In this document: in pieces, positions 26,642-34,122 of the stretch
Layout of the letters: every line of letters begins with the position of its first letter
Numbering within the stretch: the stretch's first letter is position 1
Source of the DNA: Microbacterium sp. SMR1
GTDB lineage: Bacteria > Actinomycetota > Actinomycetes > Actinomycetales > Microbacteriaceae
Reading direction: 5' to 3'
Assembly (NCBI RefSeq): GCF_003289625.1
Contig: NZ_QMBN01000002.1
Span: 206,600-270,599 of the forward strand
DNA: 64,000 bases
The notes under the pieces: model-generated
Told to the model about the DNA's origin: nothing
Database searches by the model: none
Seen by the model: only the letters and a program-made list of their open reading frames with translations
Program-made: the position numbers and the translations under genes

Positions 26642-27265
26642 TCACCTACGAGGGACAGATTCACATGCGCCGTGCACGCCCCCATCGAGAACCCCGATGA
26701 CGCCAGCGATCACGTCGTCGGCGTCGCCCCCGTGCTCCACGAGCTGCATGCCGGCGGTGATGACGCCCTGAACGAGGGCCGCACGGGTTGCGGCATCCGG
26801 GATTCCCAGCTCCTCGAGGAGGTGACGCAACGGCGCCGTGAGTGCGTCGTGTATCGCCATGATCGCCTCGACGTTCTTCGGCGAGATGTCGGTCTGCTGA
26901 AGCCCCGTGGCGAGCGTGTGCTTGCCGTCGGCCGTCATCCGGATCGTCGCGGTGACGTAGGCGTGCAAGCGGGCGCGGCCAGGGGCTGCGGCATCCATCG
27001 CGGCCTCGAGTTCCGCGCCCCACTCCTCGAACGCCTGCATCGCGATCGCGGCGAGGAGGTCGTCCTTCGACGGGAAGTACTCGTAGAAGCTCGACCGGGA
27101 CAGGCCCGCCCTTTCGCACACCGAACGCGGAGTGATGGCGGCGACGCCGGCCTCGGCGATGATCGCCTTCGCCGAGGCGAGGAGGGCTCCGTGTTGAGCG
27201 ACGCGGTGTTCTGCGACGGTCGCAGCGGTGATCTTCGGCACCGCCCCATTATGGGTCTCGCTCAT
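26642..27265 (-). CDS. TetR-family transcriptional regulator
   Basis: A 207-residue TetR protein with HTH ITPRSVCERAGLSRSSFYEYF and a long helical ligand domain. The ATG at 27265 is 66 bases from the divergent aldo/keto reductase start, so it may control that gene. Its 3' end abuts an ABC ATPase scrap, and ABC exporter genes often lie downstream of such regulators. Ligand unknown. No clear palindromic operator was found in the gap. Confidence 0.87.
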   Translation of the reverse strand: MSETHNGAVPKITAATVAEHRVAQHGALLASAKAIIAEAGVAAITPRSVCERAGLSRSSFYEYFPSKDDLLAAIAMQAFEEWGAELEAAMDAAAPGRARLHAYVTATIRMTADGKHTLATGLQQTDISPKNVEAIMAIHDALTAPLRHLLEELGIPDAATRAALVQGVITAGMQLVEHGGDADDVIAGVIGVLDGGVHGACESVPRR

Positions 27266-27331
27266 GAGGCCCGCCGGGGTGGCTATGCGGGTGGCGGGAA
27301 TGTCTCGCGGCCCCCGCGCGCTGACATCCTC

Positions 27332-28204
27332 ATGACGACATCCAGCACGTCCTCAGCCCACGCTTCCGGCACCTTCCGCATCGGCGGCGACCTCGAGGTC
27401 AACCGCCTCGGCTACGGCACGATGCAGCTCACCGGCCCCGGCGTCTGGGGCCCGCCGAAGGATCACGACGAGGCGATCCGCGTGCTCAAGCGCGCCGTCG
27501 AGCTCGGCGTGAACTTCTTCGACACCGCCGACTCGTACGGCCCCTACGTCGCCGAGGAGCTCCTGAAGGAGGCGCTGCACCCCTACGGCGACGACGTCGT
27601 GATCGCGACGAAGGCCGGACTCACGCGTACCGGACCCAACGAGTGGCCCCCGCTCGGGCGCCCCGAGTACCTGCGCCAGGAGGCCGAGATGAGCCTCCGC
27701 CGCCTCGGTCTCGACCGCATCGACCTCTTCCAGCTCCACCGCATCGACCCGCAGGTTCCCCTCGAGGACCAGGTCGGCGAGCTGAAGAAGCTCCAGGACG
27801 AGGGCAAGATCCGCCACATCGGCCTCTCGGAGGTCACCGTCGACGAGGTCAAGGCCGCGCAGCAGATCGCGACGATCGTCTCGGTGCAGAACCTCTACAA
27901 CCTGCAGAAGCGGGATGCCGAGGAGCTGCTCGACTGGTCGACGGAGCAGGGCATCGGCTTCATCCCGTGGTTCCCGCTCGCGACCGGCGGCCTGACCGGT
28001 GCCGACTCGCCGCTCAGCGAGCTCGCCGAGCGCAAGCAGGCATCCCCGGCCCAGATCGCGCTCGCGTGGCTGCTCAAGCGCTCGCCGGTGATGCTGCCGA
28101 TCCCGGGCACCTCGAGCGTCGCGCACCTCGAGGACAACCTCCGCGGCGCGGAGATCGAGCTGACCGACGACGAGTTCGAGGAGCTGTCGAAGCTCGGTTC
28201 CTGA
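27332..28204 (+). CDS. Aldo/keto reductase
   Basis: A 290-residue NADPH-dependent oxidoreductase with the AKR TIM-barrel. Catalytic residues are visible in order: Asp and Tyr of FFDTADSYGP, Lys of VIATKAGL and His of LFQLHRID. The C-terminal cofactor segment is PVMLPIPGTSSVAHLEDNL. It reduces aldehydes or ketones in the cytoplasm. The ATG at 27332 lies after the intergenic region shared with tetR; an upstream frame into tetR was rejected. A hairpin terminator follows at 28217. Confidence 0.92.
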   Translation: MTTSSTSSAHASGTFRIGGDLEVNRLGYGTMQLTGPGVWGPPKDHDEAIRVLKRAVELGVNFFDTADSYGPYVAEELLKEALHPYGDDVVIATKAGLTRTGPNEWPPLGRPEYLRQEAEMSLRRLGLDRIDLFQLHRIDPQVPLEDQVGELKKLQDEGKIRHIGLSEVTVDEVKAAQQIATIVSVQNLYNLQKRDAEELLDWSTEQGIGFIPWFPLATGGLTGADSPLSELAERKQASPAQIALAWLLKRSPVMLPIPGTSSVAHLEDNLRGAEIELTDDEFEELSKLGS

Positions 28205-28216
28205 CGGAATGGTGCG

Positions 28217-28251
28217 AGGCGCATCCGGACCGATACCGGCCGGGTGCGCCT
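28217..28251 (+). terminator. Terminator after the aldo/keto reductase gene
   Basis: Arms AGGCGCATCCGG and CCGGGTGCGCCT pair with one G-U-type position and an 11-base loop, followed by TTCGTC. It starts 13 bases after the stop and also faces the converging gene at 28286. Confidence 0.7.
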
Positions 28252-28285
28252 TCGTCATCGGTGCGGGATCAGGCGTCGGCGGGGA

Positions 28286-28669
28286 TCAGGTGTCGAAGCC
28301 GACGAAAGACCACCGCTCTGCGGCATCCGGGCCGAGGTCGAGGAACACGGCGGTGAACTCGTTGTTGACCCCGTCCTCCCAGAAGGTCAGCGCGGCACGA
28401 TCCGGCGAGACCGCGATGGAGGCGAGCTCGGACGGCGGACGCGGGCCGATGAGGGCGACGAGCGTCGGGAGGCGGCGCAGCACGTCCTCCGCGAGTGGAA
28501 CCACACGTTGGTCGATGTCCGCGCGATTCCGCCCGCTCAGCCAGACCCCGAGTTCACGCGCTTCGCCCCGGAAGAGGTCGCAGCCGTACTCCACGATCCC
28601 GTCGAGTTCGCCCGCGAAGCGCAGCTCCTGCCGGCGGAACTCCTCGACCGCGTCGGATTCGTCTTCCAT
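28286..28669 (-). CDS. Hypothetical protein
   Basis: A 127-residue soluble protein, acidic at its N-terminus (MEDESDAVEEFRR). Alternating hydrophobic segments (DVLRRLPTLVALIGPRPP, ALTFWEDGVNNEFTAVFLDL) suggest an alpha/beta fold. It has no signal peptide, membrane helix or recognised catalytic motif. The start is the ATG at 28669. It converges on the aldo/keto reductase and is 52 bases downstream of nucS on the same strand, so it may be cotranscribed with nucS. I do not recognise the family. Confidence 0.65.
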   Translation of the reverse strand: MEDESDAVEEFRRQELRFAGELDGIVEYGCDLFRGEARELGVWLSGRNRADIDQRVVPLAEDVLRRLPTLVALIGPRPPSELASIAVSPDRAALTFWEDGVNNEFTAVFLDLGPDAAERWSFVGFDT

Positions 28670-28721
28670 GCGCGAAGCCTAGGCGGCGCGAGCGAAGTGA
28701 TGGGTCCGCGGCGCGGACGGG

Positions 28722-29420
28722 TCAGAACAGGCGCGGCGCGCCCGACTCGATGCCCTTCATGGCGTCGTAGTCGAGCGTGACGCAGCGGATGCCGCGGTCG
28801 GTGGCGAGCACCTTCGCCTGCGGCTTGATCTCCTGCGCCGCAAACACCCCGGTTACGGGCGCGAGGTGCGGGTCACGGCCGAGCAGCTCGAGGTAGCGCG
28901 TGAGCTGCTCGACGCCGTCGATGTCGCCGCGGCGCTTGACCTCGACGGCGATCGTGCCGCCCGCGGGATCGCGCAGCAGCAGGTCGACCGGGCCGATCGC
29001 GGTGGGGAACTCGCGGCGGACCAGGGTGAGATCCTCGCCGATGACCTCGACCTGCTCGGCGAGCAGCCGCTGCAGGTCGGCTTCGACGCCGTCCTTGATC
29101 AGACCGGGGTCGACGCCGAGCTCGTGCGACGAGTCGTGGATCATCTCGTAGATGCGCACGACGAGGGTGTCGCCCGACTTCGCGTGGGTCACCCGCCACT
29201 GCTCGACGACCTGCTCCTCGACATCCGGGTCGTCCTCAGGCGTCTCGACCGTGAGCGTGCACGGCGGGCTCATCCAGTTGAGCGGCTTGTACGACCCGCC
29301 GTCGGAGTGCACGAGCAGGCTGCCGTCGCCTTTGTGCACCAGCAGCCGAGTAGCCAGCGGAAGGTGAGCATTGAGGCGCCCCGTGTACTGAACGGAGCAG
29401 CGGGCGATGACCAGACGCAC
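28722..29420 (-). CDS. nucS: Endonuclease NucS (non-canonical mismatch repair)
   Basis: A 232-residue NucS/EndoMS nuclease. The N-terminal domain ([20 protein letters not shown]) has the family opening. The catalytic RecB-like core reads GPVDLLLRD with Asp about 146, then [20 protein letters not shown] with Glu 160 and Lys 162. The C-terminal clamp-interaction end is SGAPRLF. NucS cuts mismatched DNA in actinobacteria that lack MutS/MutL. The length is normal and all catalytic residues are present. The gene is followed on the same strand by the 127-residue unknown gene. Confidence 0.95.
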   Translation of the reverse strand: MRLVIARCSVQYTGRLNAHLPLATRLLVHKGDGSLLVHSDGGSYKPLNWMSPPCTLTVETPEDDPDVEEQVVEQWRVTHAKSGDTLVVRIYEMIHDSSHELGVDPGLIKDGVEADLQRLLAEQVEVIGEDLTLVRREFPTAIGPVDLLLRDPAGGTIAVEVKRRGDIDGVEQLTRYLELLGRDPHLAPVTGVFAAQEIKPQAKVLATDRGIRCVTLDYDAMKGIESGAPRLF

Positions 29421-29436
29421 CCGTCGAGCCTAAGCG

Positions 29437-30006
29437 CTATCGCTGGGCGGCGTCGGCGTCGGCATCGGAGACGGAGAGCTCGTAGATGATCTCGAGACCA
29501 TCCTCGTCATCCCACTGCTCGCCGCGCTCGACGAACCCGTAACCGTCGATGAGCGCGAGTGACGCGACGTTGTCAGGGCTGATCGTCGCGCGCACCGTGC
29601 GCACATCGGGGTGGCTGCGTGCCACGTCGAGCAGGGTCTCGAGAGCTTGTCGTGCATAACCGCGGCGCCGCAGCGCGGGGTCGACGCGATACCCGACTTC
29701 GACCATGCCGCTGGCATCCGGCGGGCCGTGGAAGCCGGCGACCCCGACCACTTGATCGAGCCGCGCGTCGACGATGAGGCGGGTGATCCAGGGGGCGTCC
29801 TCGGGGCGTTTTCTGACCTGGGCGCTGCGGTGCCGCCAGAGCCAGTCGCATTCCGGTCCGGTGAGGAACGGGGTCGCGTAGGTCGGGTCGAGTTGCGCTG
29901 TGAGACCCGATCCGAGGGCATGGAGCGCCGACTCGGGGAGCATGTCGAGGTGGAGAGCCGAGGCTTCGCGGTTCGGATGATGCCACGGGTGCGGGGAGAT
30001 CGTCAT
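29437..30006 (-). CDS. GNAT-family N-acetyltransferase
   Basis: A 189-residue acetyltransferase of the RimJ/RimL-like group. The acetyl-CoA loop reads VEVGYRVDPALRRRGYARQAL and the next motif VRATISPDNVASLALIDGYG with FVERGEQ. The start lies at 30006 and the stop is 17 bases before the nucS start on the same strand, so cotranscription is likely. The substrate is unknown. Confidence 0.87.
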   Translation of the reverse strand: MTISPHPWHHPNREASALHLDMLPESALHALGSGLTAQLDPTYATPFLTGPECDWLWRHRSAQVRKRPEDAPWITRLIVDARLDQVVGVAGFHGPPDASGMVEVGYRVDPALRRRGYARQALETLLDVARSHPDVRTVRATISPDNVASLALIDGYGFVERGEQWDDEDGLEIIYELSVSDADADAAQR

Positions 30007-30043
30007 TGCGGATGATTTTGGCAGAGCGACGGTGGTCGCGCGC

Positions 30044-30766
30044 TCACCGCAGATGCGCGGCGACGGTCGGGATGAGGATCGGTGCGTTGATGGCGGCGTG
30101 AAGCACCATGCATGCGACGAGGTTGCGGCGCCAGAGGTACAGCACGTAGATCGCCACGGTTCCGCTCGCGTGGTAGAGCATCCACTCGGGTCCGAAGGTG
30201 AGCAGATGTGGCACGACGAAGAACGGAAGCGTCGTGGCGACCGCGACCCAGCGTCGCCCCGTGAGCTGGGTCAGCCGTTCGAGCGGGTAGCCGCGGAACA
30301 GGATCTCTTCGCAGATCGCGGCGGTCAGGATCATCGCGACGACGGTCAGGACGGGGAGGGCGGCGATGGTCGCCGAGCCCGAGTCGGGCGCCGTCTGCGG
30401 GCGGATGAGCTGCGCGAGCCAGCTCCAGGCCATGGCGCCACCGAAGAAGATGAGCGCCCATTCGAGGTCTTTGCCCGTCGGTCGCACGATGCGCAGCGAC
30501 GAGAGCTGGCTCCGCTCGACACCGAAGACCCACGCGAGGACGAGCGCCGTCGCGAGCCAGTTCCAGAAGATCGAGGCCGCCGGTCCCGCGAGCCCGATCG
30601 CCGCGAGCGGGGGACGCGGGTCGGCTCCCGCGGCGCGAAGCACCTCCGGTAGCCACATCGGCGACCACGCGAGCCCGATGCCCACGAGCGCGGTGACCCA
30701 CGCGCGTGAGCGGGCGCGCGTGCGCTGCGATCGCGCTGCCGCGACAGAGATCGATTCCGGTTCCAT
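30044..30766 (-). CDS. CPBP-family intramembrane glutamic protease
   Basis: A membrane protein of about 240 residues with some seven helices. It carries the CPBP/Rce1 motifs: EEILFRGYPLERL (paired Glu plus Arg), a later FxxxH-like FFVVPHLL and the third motif around MVLHAAINA. Such proteases process or inactivate membrane substrates; some protect against bacteriocins. The MEPES start at 30766 was preferred over an ATG ten codons earlier because that would place the start inside the operator at 30786-30803. It is divergent from a TetR gene and likely controlled by it. Confidence 0.85.
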   Translation of the reverse strand: MEPESISVAAARSQRTRARSRAWVTALVGIGLAWSPMWLPEVLRAAGADPRPPLAAIGLAGPAASIFWNWLATALVLAWVFGVERSQLSSLRIVRPTGKDLEWALIFFGGAMAWSWLAQLIRPQTAPDSGSATIAALPVLTVVAMILTAAICEEILFRGYPLERLTQLTGRRWVAVATTLPFFVVPHLLTFGPEWMLYHASGTVAIYVLYLWRRNLVACMVLHAAINAPILIPTVAAHLR

Positions 30767-30785
30767 CGAAAGCAGACTAGCTACT

Positions 30786-30803
30786 CTAGAGTGCATGCTC
30801 TAG
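30786..30803. promoter_or_regulatory. Palindromic operator CTAGAG-N6-CTCTAG
   Basis: A perfect inverted repeat CTAGAG TGCATG CTCTAG lies between the CPBP gene (minus) and the tetR gene (plus). The 6-base arms with 6-base spacer are suited to a TetR dimer. It lies 19 bases before the tetR start and 19 before the CPBP start, so it can control both. Confidence 0.7.
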
Positions 30804-30822
30804 TAACGATCGGAGGGCTATC

Positions 30823-31422
30823 GTGGCTCCCGTGCCACGCCGCCGCGATCCCGAACGCTTCGAAGAGCGGCGTGCGGTGATTTTGGATGCTGCGGCCGCC
30901 GAGTTCGCGGCATCCGGATACGCGGCGGCCACCACGGCATCGATCTACCGTCGCGCCGGAGTGTCGTCGGGCACGCTGTTCCACTACTTCCCGACGAAGC
31001 TCGACCTCCTGCTCGGGGTGCTGGAGTTGGGGCGTGCCGAGACGGCTCGTGCGCTCGCGGAAATCGCGGAGGGGTCCGCGGGCACCGCCGCCGTGCTGGC
31101 CTACGCCGCGCACCTGGAGGCGGAGCTCGCCGACGAGCTGTACCCCGGGCTCGTCCGCGCGATCGGCGATGTCGAGCGGCTCGAGCCGATCCGCGCCGCG
31201 CTCGCCGCCGAGACCGCGGCGATCGACGACTTCCTCGCGCAGCACCTCGCGCAGGCTCTCGACGCCGACCCGGCGATGTGCGCCGGCCAGGCTCGCGCGA
31301 TCCGCTGGCTCTTCGACGGAGCCGCGACCGACGCGGCCGCCGCGCCCGTCCCAGCCGGGTCCCTCGTCGACGCGGTGTACGTCCTGCTGCGCGGCATGGG
31401 GGTGCCGCTGCCGCGGTTCTGA
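30823..31422 (+). CDS. TetR-family transcriptional regulator
   Basis: A 199-residue TetR protein with HTH AATTASIYRRAGVSSGTLFHYFP and an Ala-rich helical effector domain. The GTG at 30823 has GGAGG seven bases upstream. It is divergent from a CPBP protease gene with a perfect palindrome in between, so it probably represses both itself and that gene. A CCGGCA-TC-TGCCGG hairpin at 31432-31445 may be its terminator. Ligand unknown. Confidence 0.87.
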   Translation: MAPVPRRRDPERFEERRAVILDAAAAEFAASGYAAATTASIYRRAGVSSGTLFHYFPTKLDLLLGVLELGRAETARALAEIAEGSAGTAAVLAYAAHLEAELADELYPGLVRAIGDVERLEPIRAALAAETAAIDDFLAQHLAQALDADPAMCAGQARAIRWLFDGAATDAAAAPVPAGSLVDAVYVLLRGMGVPLPRF

Positions 31423-31676
31423 GCTACCGCGCCGGCATCTGCCGGTTGTCCCGTCGTCAGGCTCACCTGCCGTTGAAGCCCCGCGGGCCGTCGGCGAGCA
31501 CGGTTGAGCCTGTCGACCGGACGGGACCGGCTCGGCTCACACAACCCCGACTCCGTCCGCCAGGCCATCTGCCCCCACCCGCTTCACCGCCCCGGCGTGG
31601 TCCCAGTTCGGCTGGGAATGGCGGCGGGATACCCGGCCCAAGTGGGACCTCGCCGCGCGAGAGCGCGGGACCAGCT

Positions 31677-32936
31677 TCAGTGGCGGCCGGCGCCGACCTT
31701 GGCTCCGGGCAGCGGCTTCGCGGCCGACGAGGCGAGACCGGATGCCGCGACGAGCACCACCAGGATGAACAGCGTCGGCAGCAGGCCGATGTGGTCGCTG
31801 ATGAATCCGAGGATCGGCGGTCCGCACAGGAACGCGACGTAACCGATCGTCGCGGCGGCACTCACGCGGGCGGCCGCGCGGGCGGGGTCGTCGGCGGCGG
31901 CCGACATCCCGAGCGGGAAGCCGAGCGATGCCCCGATGCCCCACAGTGCTGCGCCCACGAAGACGAGCGGCAGGTTCGGGGCGAGGATGAACAGCAGGAT
32001 GCCGGCGGTCGCGGCGACGGCGAGCACGCGCAGCGTCGCGACCCGGCCGAAGCGGTCGACGAGGGGACCGCCGAAGACGCGAACGACGGTCATCGACACG
32101 CTGAAGACGGTGAGGGCCGCGGCGCCGATGGCGGCGGTTCCGCCCTCGTGCTCGACCACGCCGAGCGCGAGCCAGTCGTTCGCACCGCCTTCGGCGAAGG
32201 CCATGCCGAGCATGATGATGCCGAGCGTGTAGGTCCGCGGCTCGCGCCAAGCCGACAGCGAGACCGCGAGGCGCTGACGCCACCCGGGCGCAGGGCCGTC
32301 GGCGGGGGCCGCCTCCGCCGACGCGGAATCGGCGGCGACGGCATCGGTCACCGCCCGGCGGGGGACGTTCGCAATCGCGACGATCGCGAGCACGACGATG
32401 AGCGCGGCGATGGTGACAGCGTGGATGGCGACGCCGATGTGCAGGCTCGCGGCAATTGCGCCGAGCCCGGCGCCGATCACGGTGCCGAAGCTGAAGAAGG
32501 CGTGGAACAGCGGCAGGATCGTCTTGCCCGACTGCGTCTCGATGGCGGCGCCGTCGACGTTCATCATGACGTCGAGGCATCCGTTGCCGAATCCGAACAG
32601 CGCGAGCCCGACGATGAGCATCGCGTAGGAGTGGAAGAAGCCACTCCCGAGTCCGAGGATCGAGAGGCCGATCGACAGCGTGATCAGCATCCCGAACATG
32701 CCGGTGCGGGTGCCGAGCCGGGCAATGATGACCGAGCTGGCAGAGAGCCCGAGGATCGAGGCGATCCCCATCGCGAGCAGCGCCAGACCGATCTCCCGGT
32801 TCTCGATGCCCAGGTCGTCCTTGATCGTGGGTACGCGCGCGGCCCAGGTGGCGATGCTCAGGCCGCTCGCGGCGAAGATCGCGAAGACGGCGTTGCGCCA
32901 GCGCAGGTAGACGGAACGGGAGAGCACATCGGTCAC
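31677..32936 (-). CDS. MFS transporter (FucP/YbjJ-like), divergent from lacI
   Basis: A 419-residue 12-helix major facilitator. It shares MMNVDGAAIE, FHAFFSFGTVIGA, GMAFAEGGANDWLALG and WGIGASLGFPLGMSAA with the island MFS at 16181-17380, so they are paralogues. A charged loop of about 40 residues lies between helices 6 and 7. The GTG at 32936 is the start. A LacI-type regulator is divergent with a perfect palindrome between them, so a sugar or sugar-like substrate is plausible. This is inference. Confidence 0.87.
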   Translation of the reverse strand: MTDVLSRSVYLRWRNAVFAIFAASGLSIATWAARVPTIKDDLGIENREIGLALLAMGIASILGLSASSVIIARLGTRTGMFGMLITLSIGLSILGLGSGFFHSYAMLIVGLALFGFGNGCLDVMMNVDGAAIETQSGKTILPLFHAFFSFGTVIGAGLGAIAASLHIGVAIHAVTIAALIVVLAIVAIANVPRRAVTDAVAADSASAEAAPADGPAPGWRQRLAVSLSAWREPRTYTLGIIMLGMAFAEGGANDWLALGVVEHEGGTAAIGAAALTVFSVSMTVVRVFGGPLVDRFGRVATLRVLAVAATAGILLFILAPNLPLVFVGAALWGIGASLGFPLGMSAAADDPARAAARVSAAATIGYVAFLCGPPILGFISDHIGLLPTLFILVVLVAASGLASSAAKPLPGAKVGAGRH

Positions 32937-32949
32937 CGGGTCAGCGTAC

Positions 32950-32961
32950 CGAATCGATTCG
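32950..32961. promoter_or_regulatory. Perfect 12-bp palindromic LacI-type operator
   Basis: CGAATCGATTCG is a perfect palindrome centred in the 56-base gap between the divergent MFS (32936) and lacI (32993) starts. The central CG step and even symmetry fit LacI-family sites. Binding is inferred. Confidence 0.75.
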
Positions 32962-32992
32962 ACGTTGCACTACGGCCAGGTACGATCGGGGC

Positions 32993-34051
32993 GTGAACGC
33001 ACGTCGGCCCACCATCTCGGACGTCGCGCATGCGGCCGGGGTCTCGCCGTCGACGGCATCCGTCGTCTTCAGCGGCAAGACGCCCGTCAGCGAAGCGACC
33101 CGCGCGAAGGTTCTCGCGGCCGCCGCCGAGCTCGGATACCTCGGACCCGACCCGCGCGCGGCGTCGCTCCGCCGCGGACGCAGCGGGATCATCGGGGTGG
33201 TCAGCGGCGGGCGGCTCGGCAGCGTCTTCGGCGACCCCGTCATGCGCACGACGATGGACGCGCTCGCCGACGCGGTCGCCCCCATCGGCGCCGGACTGCT
33301 GCTGCTGCGCGAGGGCAGCGTCGTCGCGGGGGAGCCGACGCTCATGACGGCCCCCATCGACGCCGCCGTGCTGATCGGATGCAGCGCGCTGCTGCGCGAC
33401 CACCTCGCGAGCGTTCGCGCCCGCGGCATCCCGGTCGTCGTCATCGAAGGCGACGGGGGTGAGGGGGTGCCCCGGATCGCGCTCGACAACCGCGAGGCGC
33501 AGCGCCTCGCCGCCGAGCACGTGCGCGACCTCGGGCACACGAACGTCGTCGCGGTGACGATGCCGGTGCGGTGGGGATCGGAGTCGGGCTGGCTGTCGCG
33601 CGACGACGAGAGCACGACGTCGGTCGACGTGGTGGCCGACCGGCTCGCCGGCTTCCGCGACGTGTTTCCGGATGCCGCCGCCTACGCCGCCGTGGACAGC
33701 TCGATCGACGCCGGGGCGGCGGTCGGACGCGCCCTCTTCGCGGGCGACGGCCCGCATCCGACGGCGGTCGTCTCGCAGAGCGATCTGCTCGCGGTGGGTG
33801 TGCTGCGCGCTGCGGAGGAGGCCGGGCTGCGGGTGCCGGAGGATGTCAGCATCACGGGGTTCGACGGCATCGTGGTCGACGGTCTCGCGCCTTACGAACT
33901 GACCACGCTCGTGCAACCGGCCTGGCAGAAGGGGCGCGCCGCCGGCGAGGCCGTGGCAGCGCTCCTGGCCGGTGACACGCCCGACTCGCAGTGGTTCACG
34001 AGTACGTTCCGTCTGGGGAACACGACGGGGCCGGTCGCTGTCAAGTCTTAG
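32993..34051 (+). CDS. LacI-family transcriptional regulator
   Basis: A 352-residue regulator with the canonical N-terminal HTH TISDVAHAAGVSPSTASVVF and hinge region, followed by a periplasmic-binding-like effector domain (SGIIGVVSGG, VVVIEGDGGEG, DVSITGFDGIVVDGLAPYEL). The GTG at 32993 is close to the operator palindrome. It should control the divergent MFS gene and itself in response to a sugar-like ligand. No sugar-metabolic gene is adjacent, so the ligand cannot be named. Confidence 0.93.
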   Translation: MNARRPTISDVAHAAGVSPSTASVVFSGKTPVSEATRAKVLAAAAELGYLGPDPRAASLRRGRSGIIGVVSGGRLGSVFGDPVMRTTMDALADAVAPIGAGLLLLREGSVVAGEPTLMTAPIDAAVLIGCSALLRDHLASVRARGIPVVVIEGDGGEGVPRIALDNREAQRLAAEHVRDLGHTNVVAVTMPVRWGSESGWLSRDDESTTSVDVVADRLAGFRDVFPDAAAYAAVDSSIDAGAAVGRALFAGDGPHPTAVVSQSDLLAVGVLRAAEEAGLRVPEDVSITGFDGIVVDGLAPYELTTLVQPAWQKGRAAGEAVAALLAGDTPDSQWFTSTFRLGNTTGPVAVKS

Positions 34052-34122
34052 CCGATCGACCGTAGACCGGCATCCTGTCGGTAAGATGGGTGACACGACC
34101 CCCCACGCCCAGAGGAGGCCTG

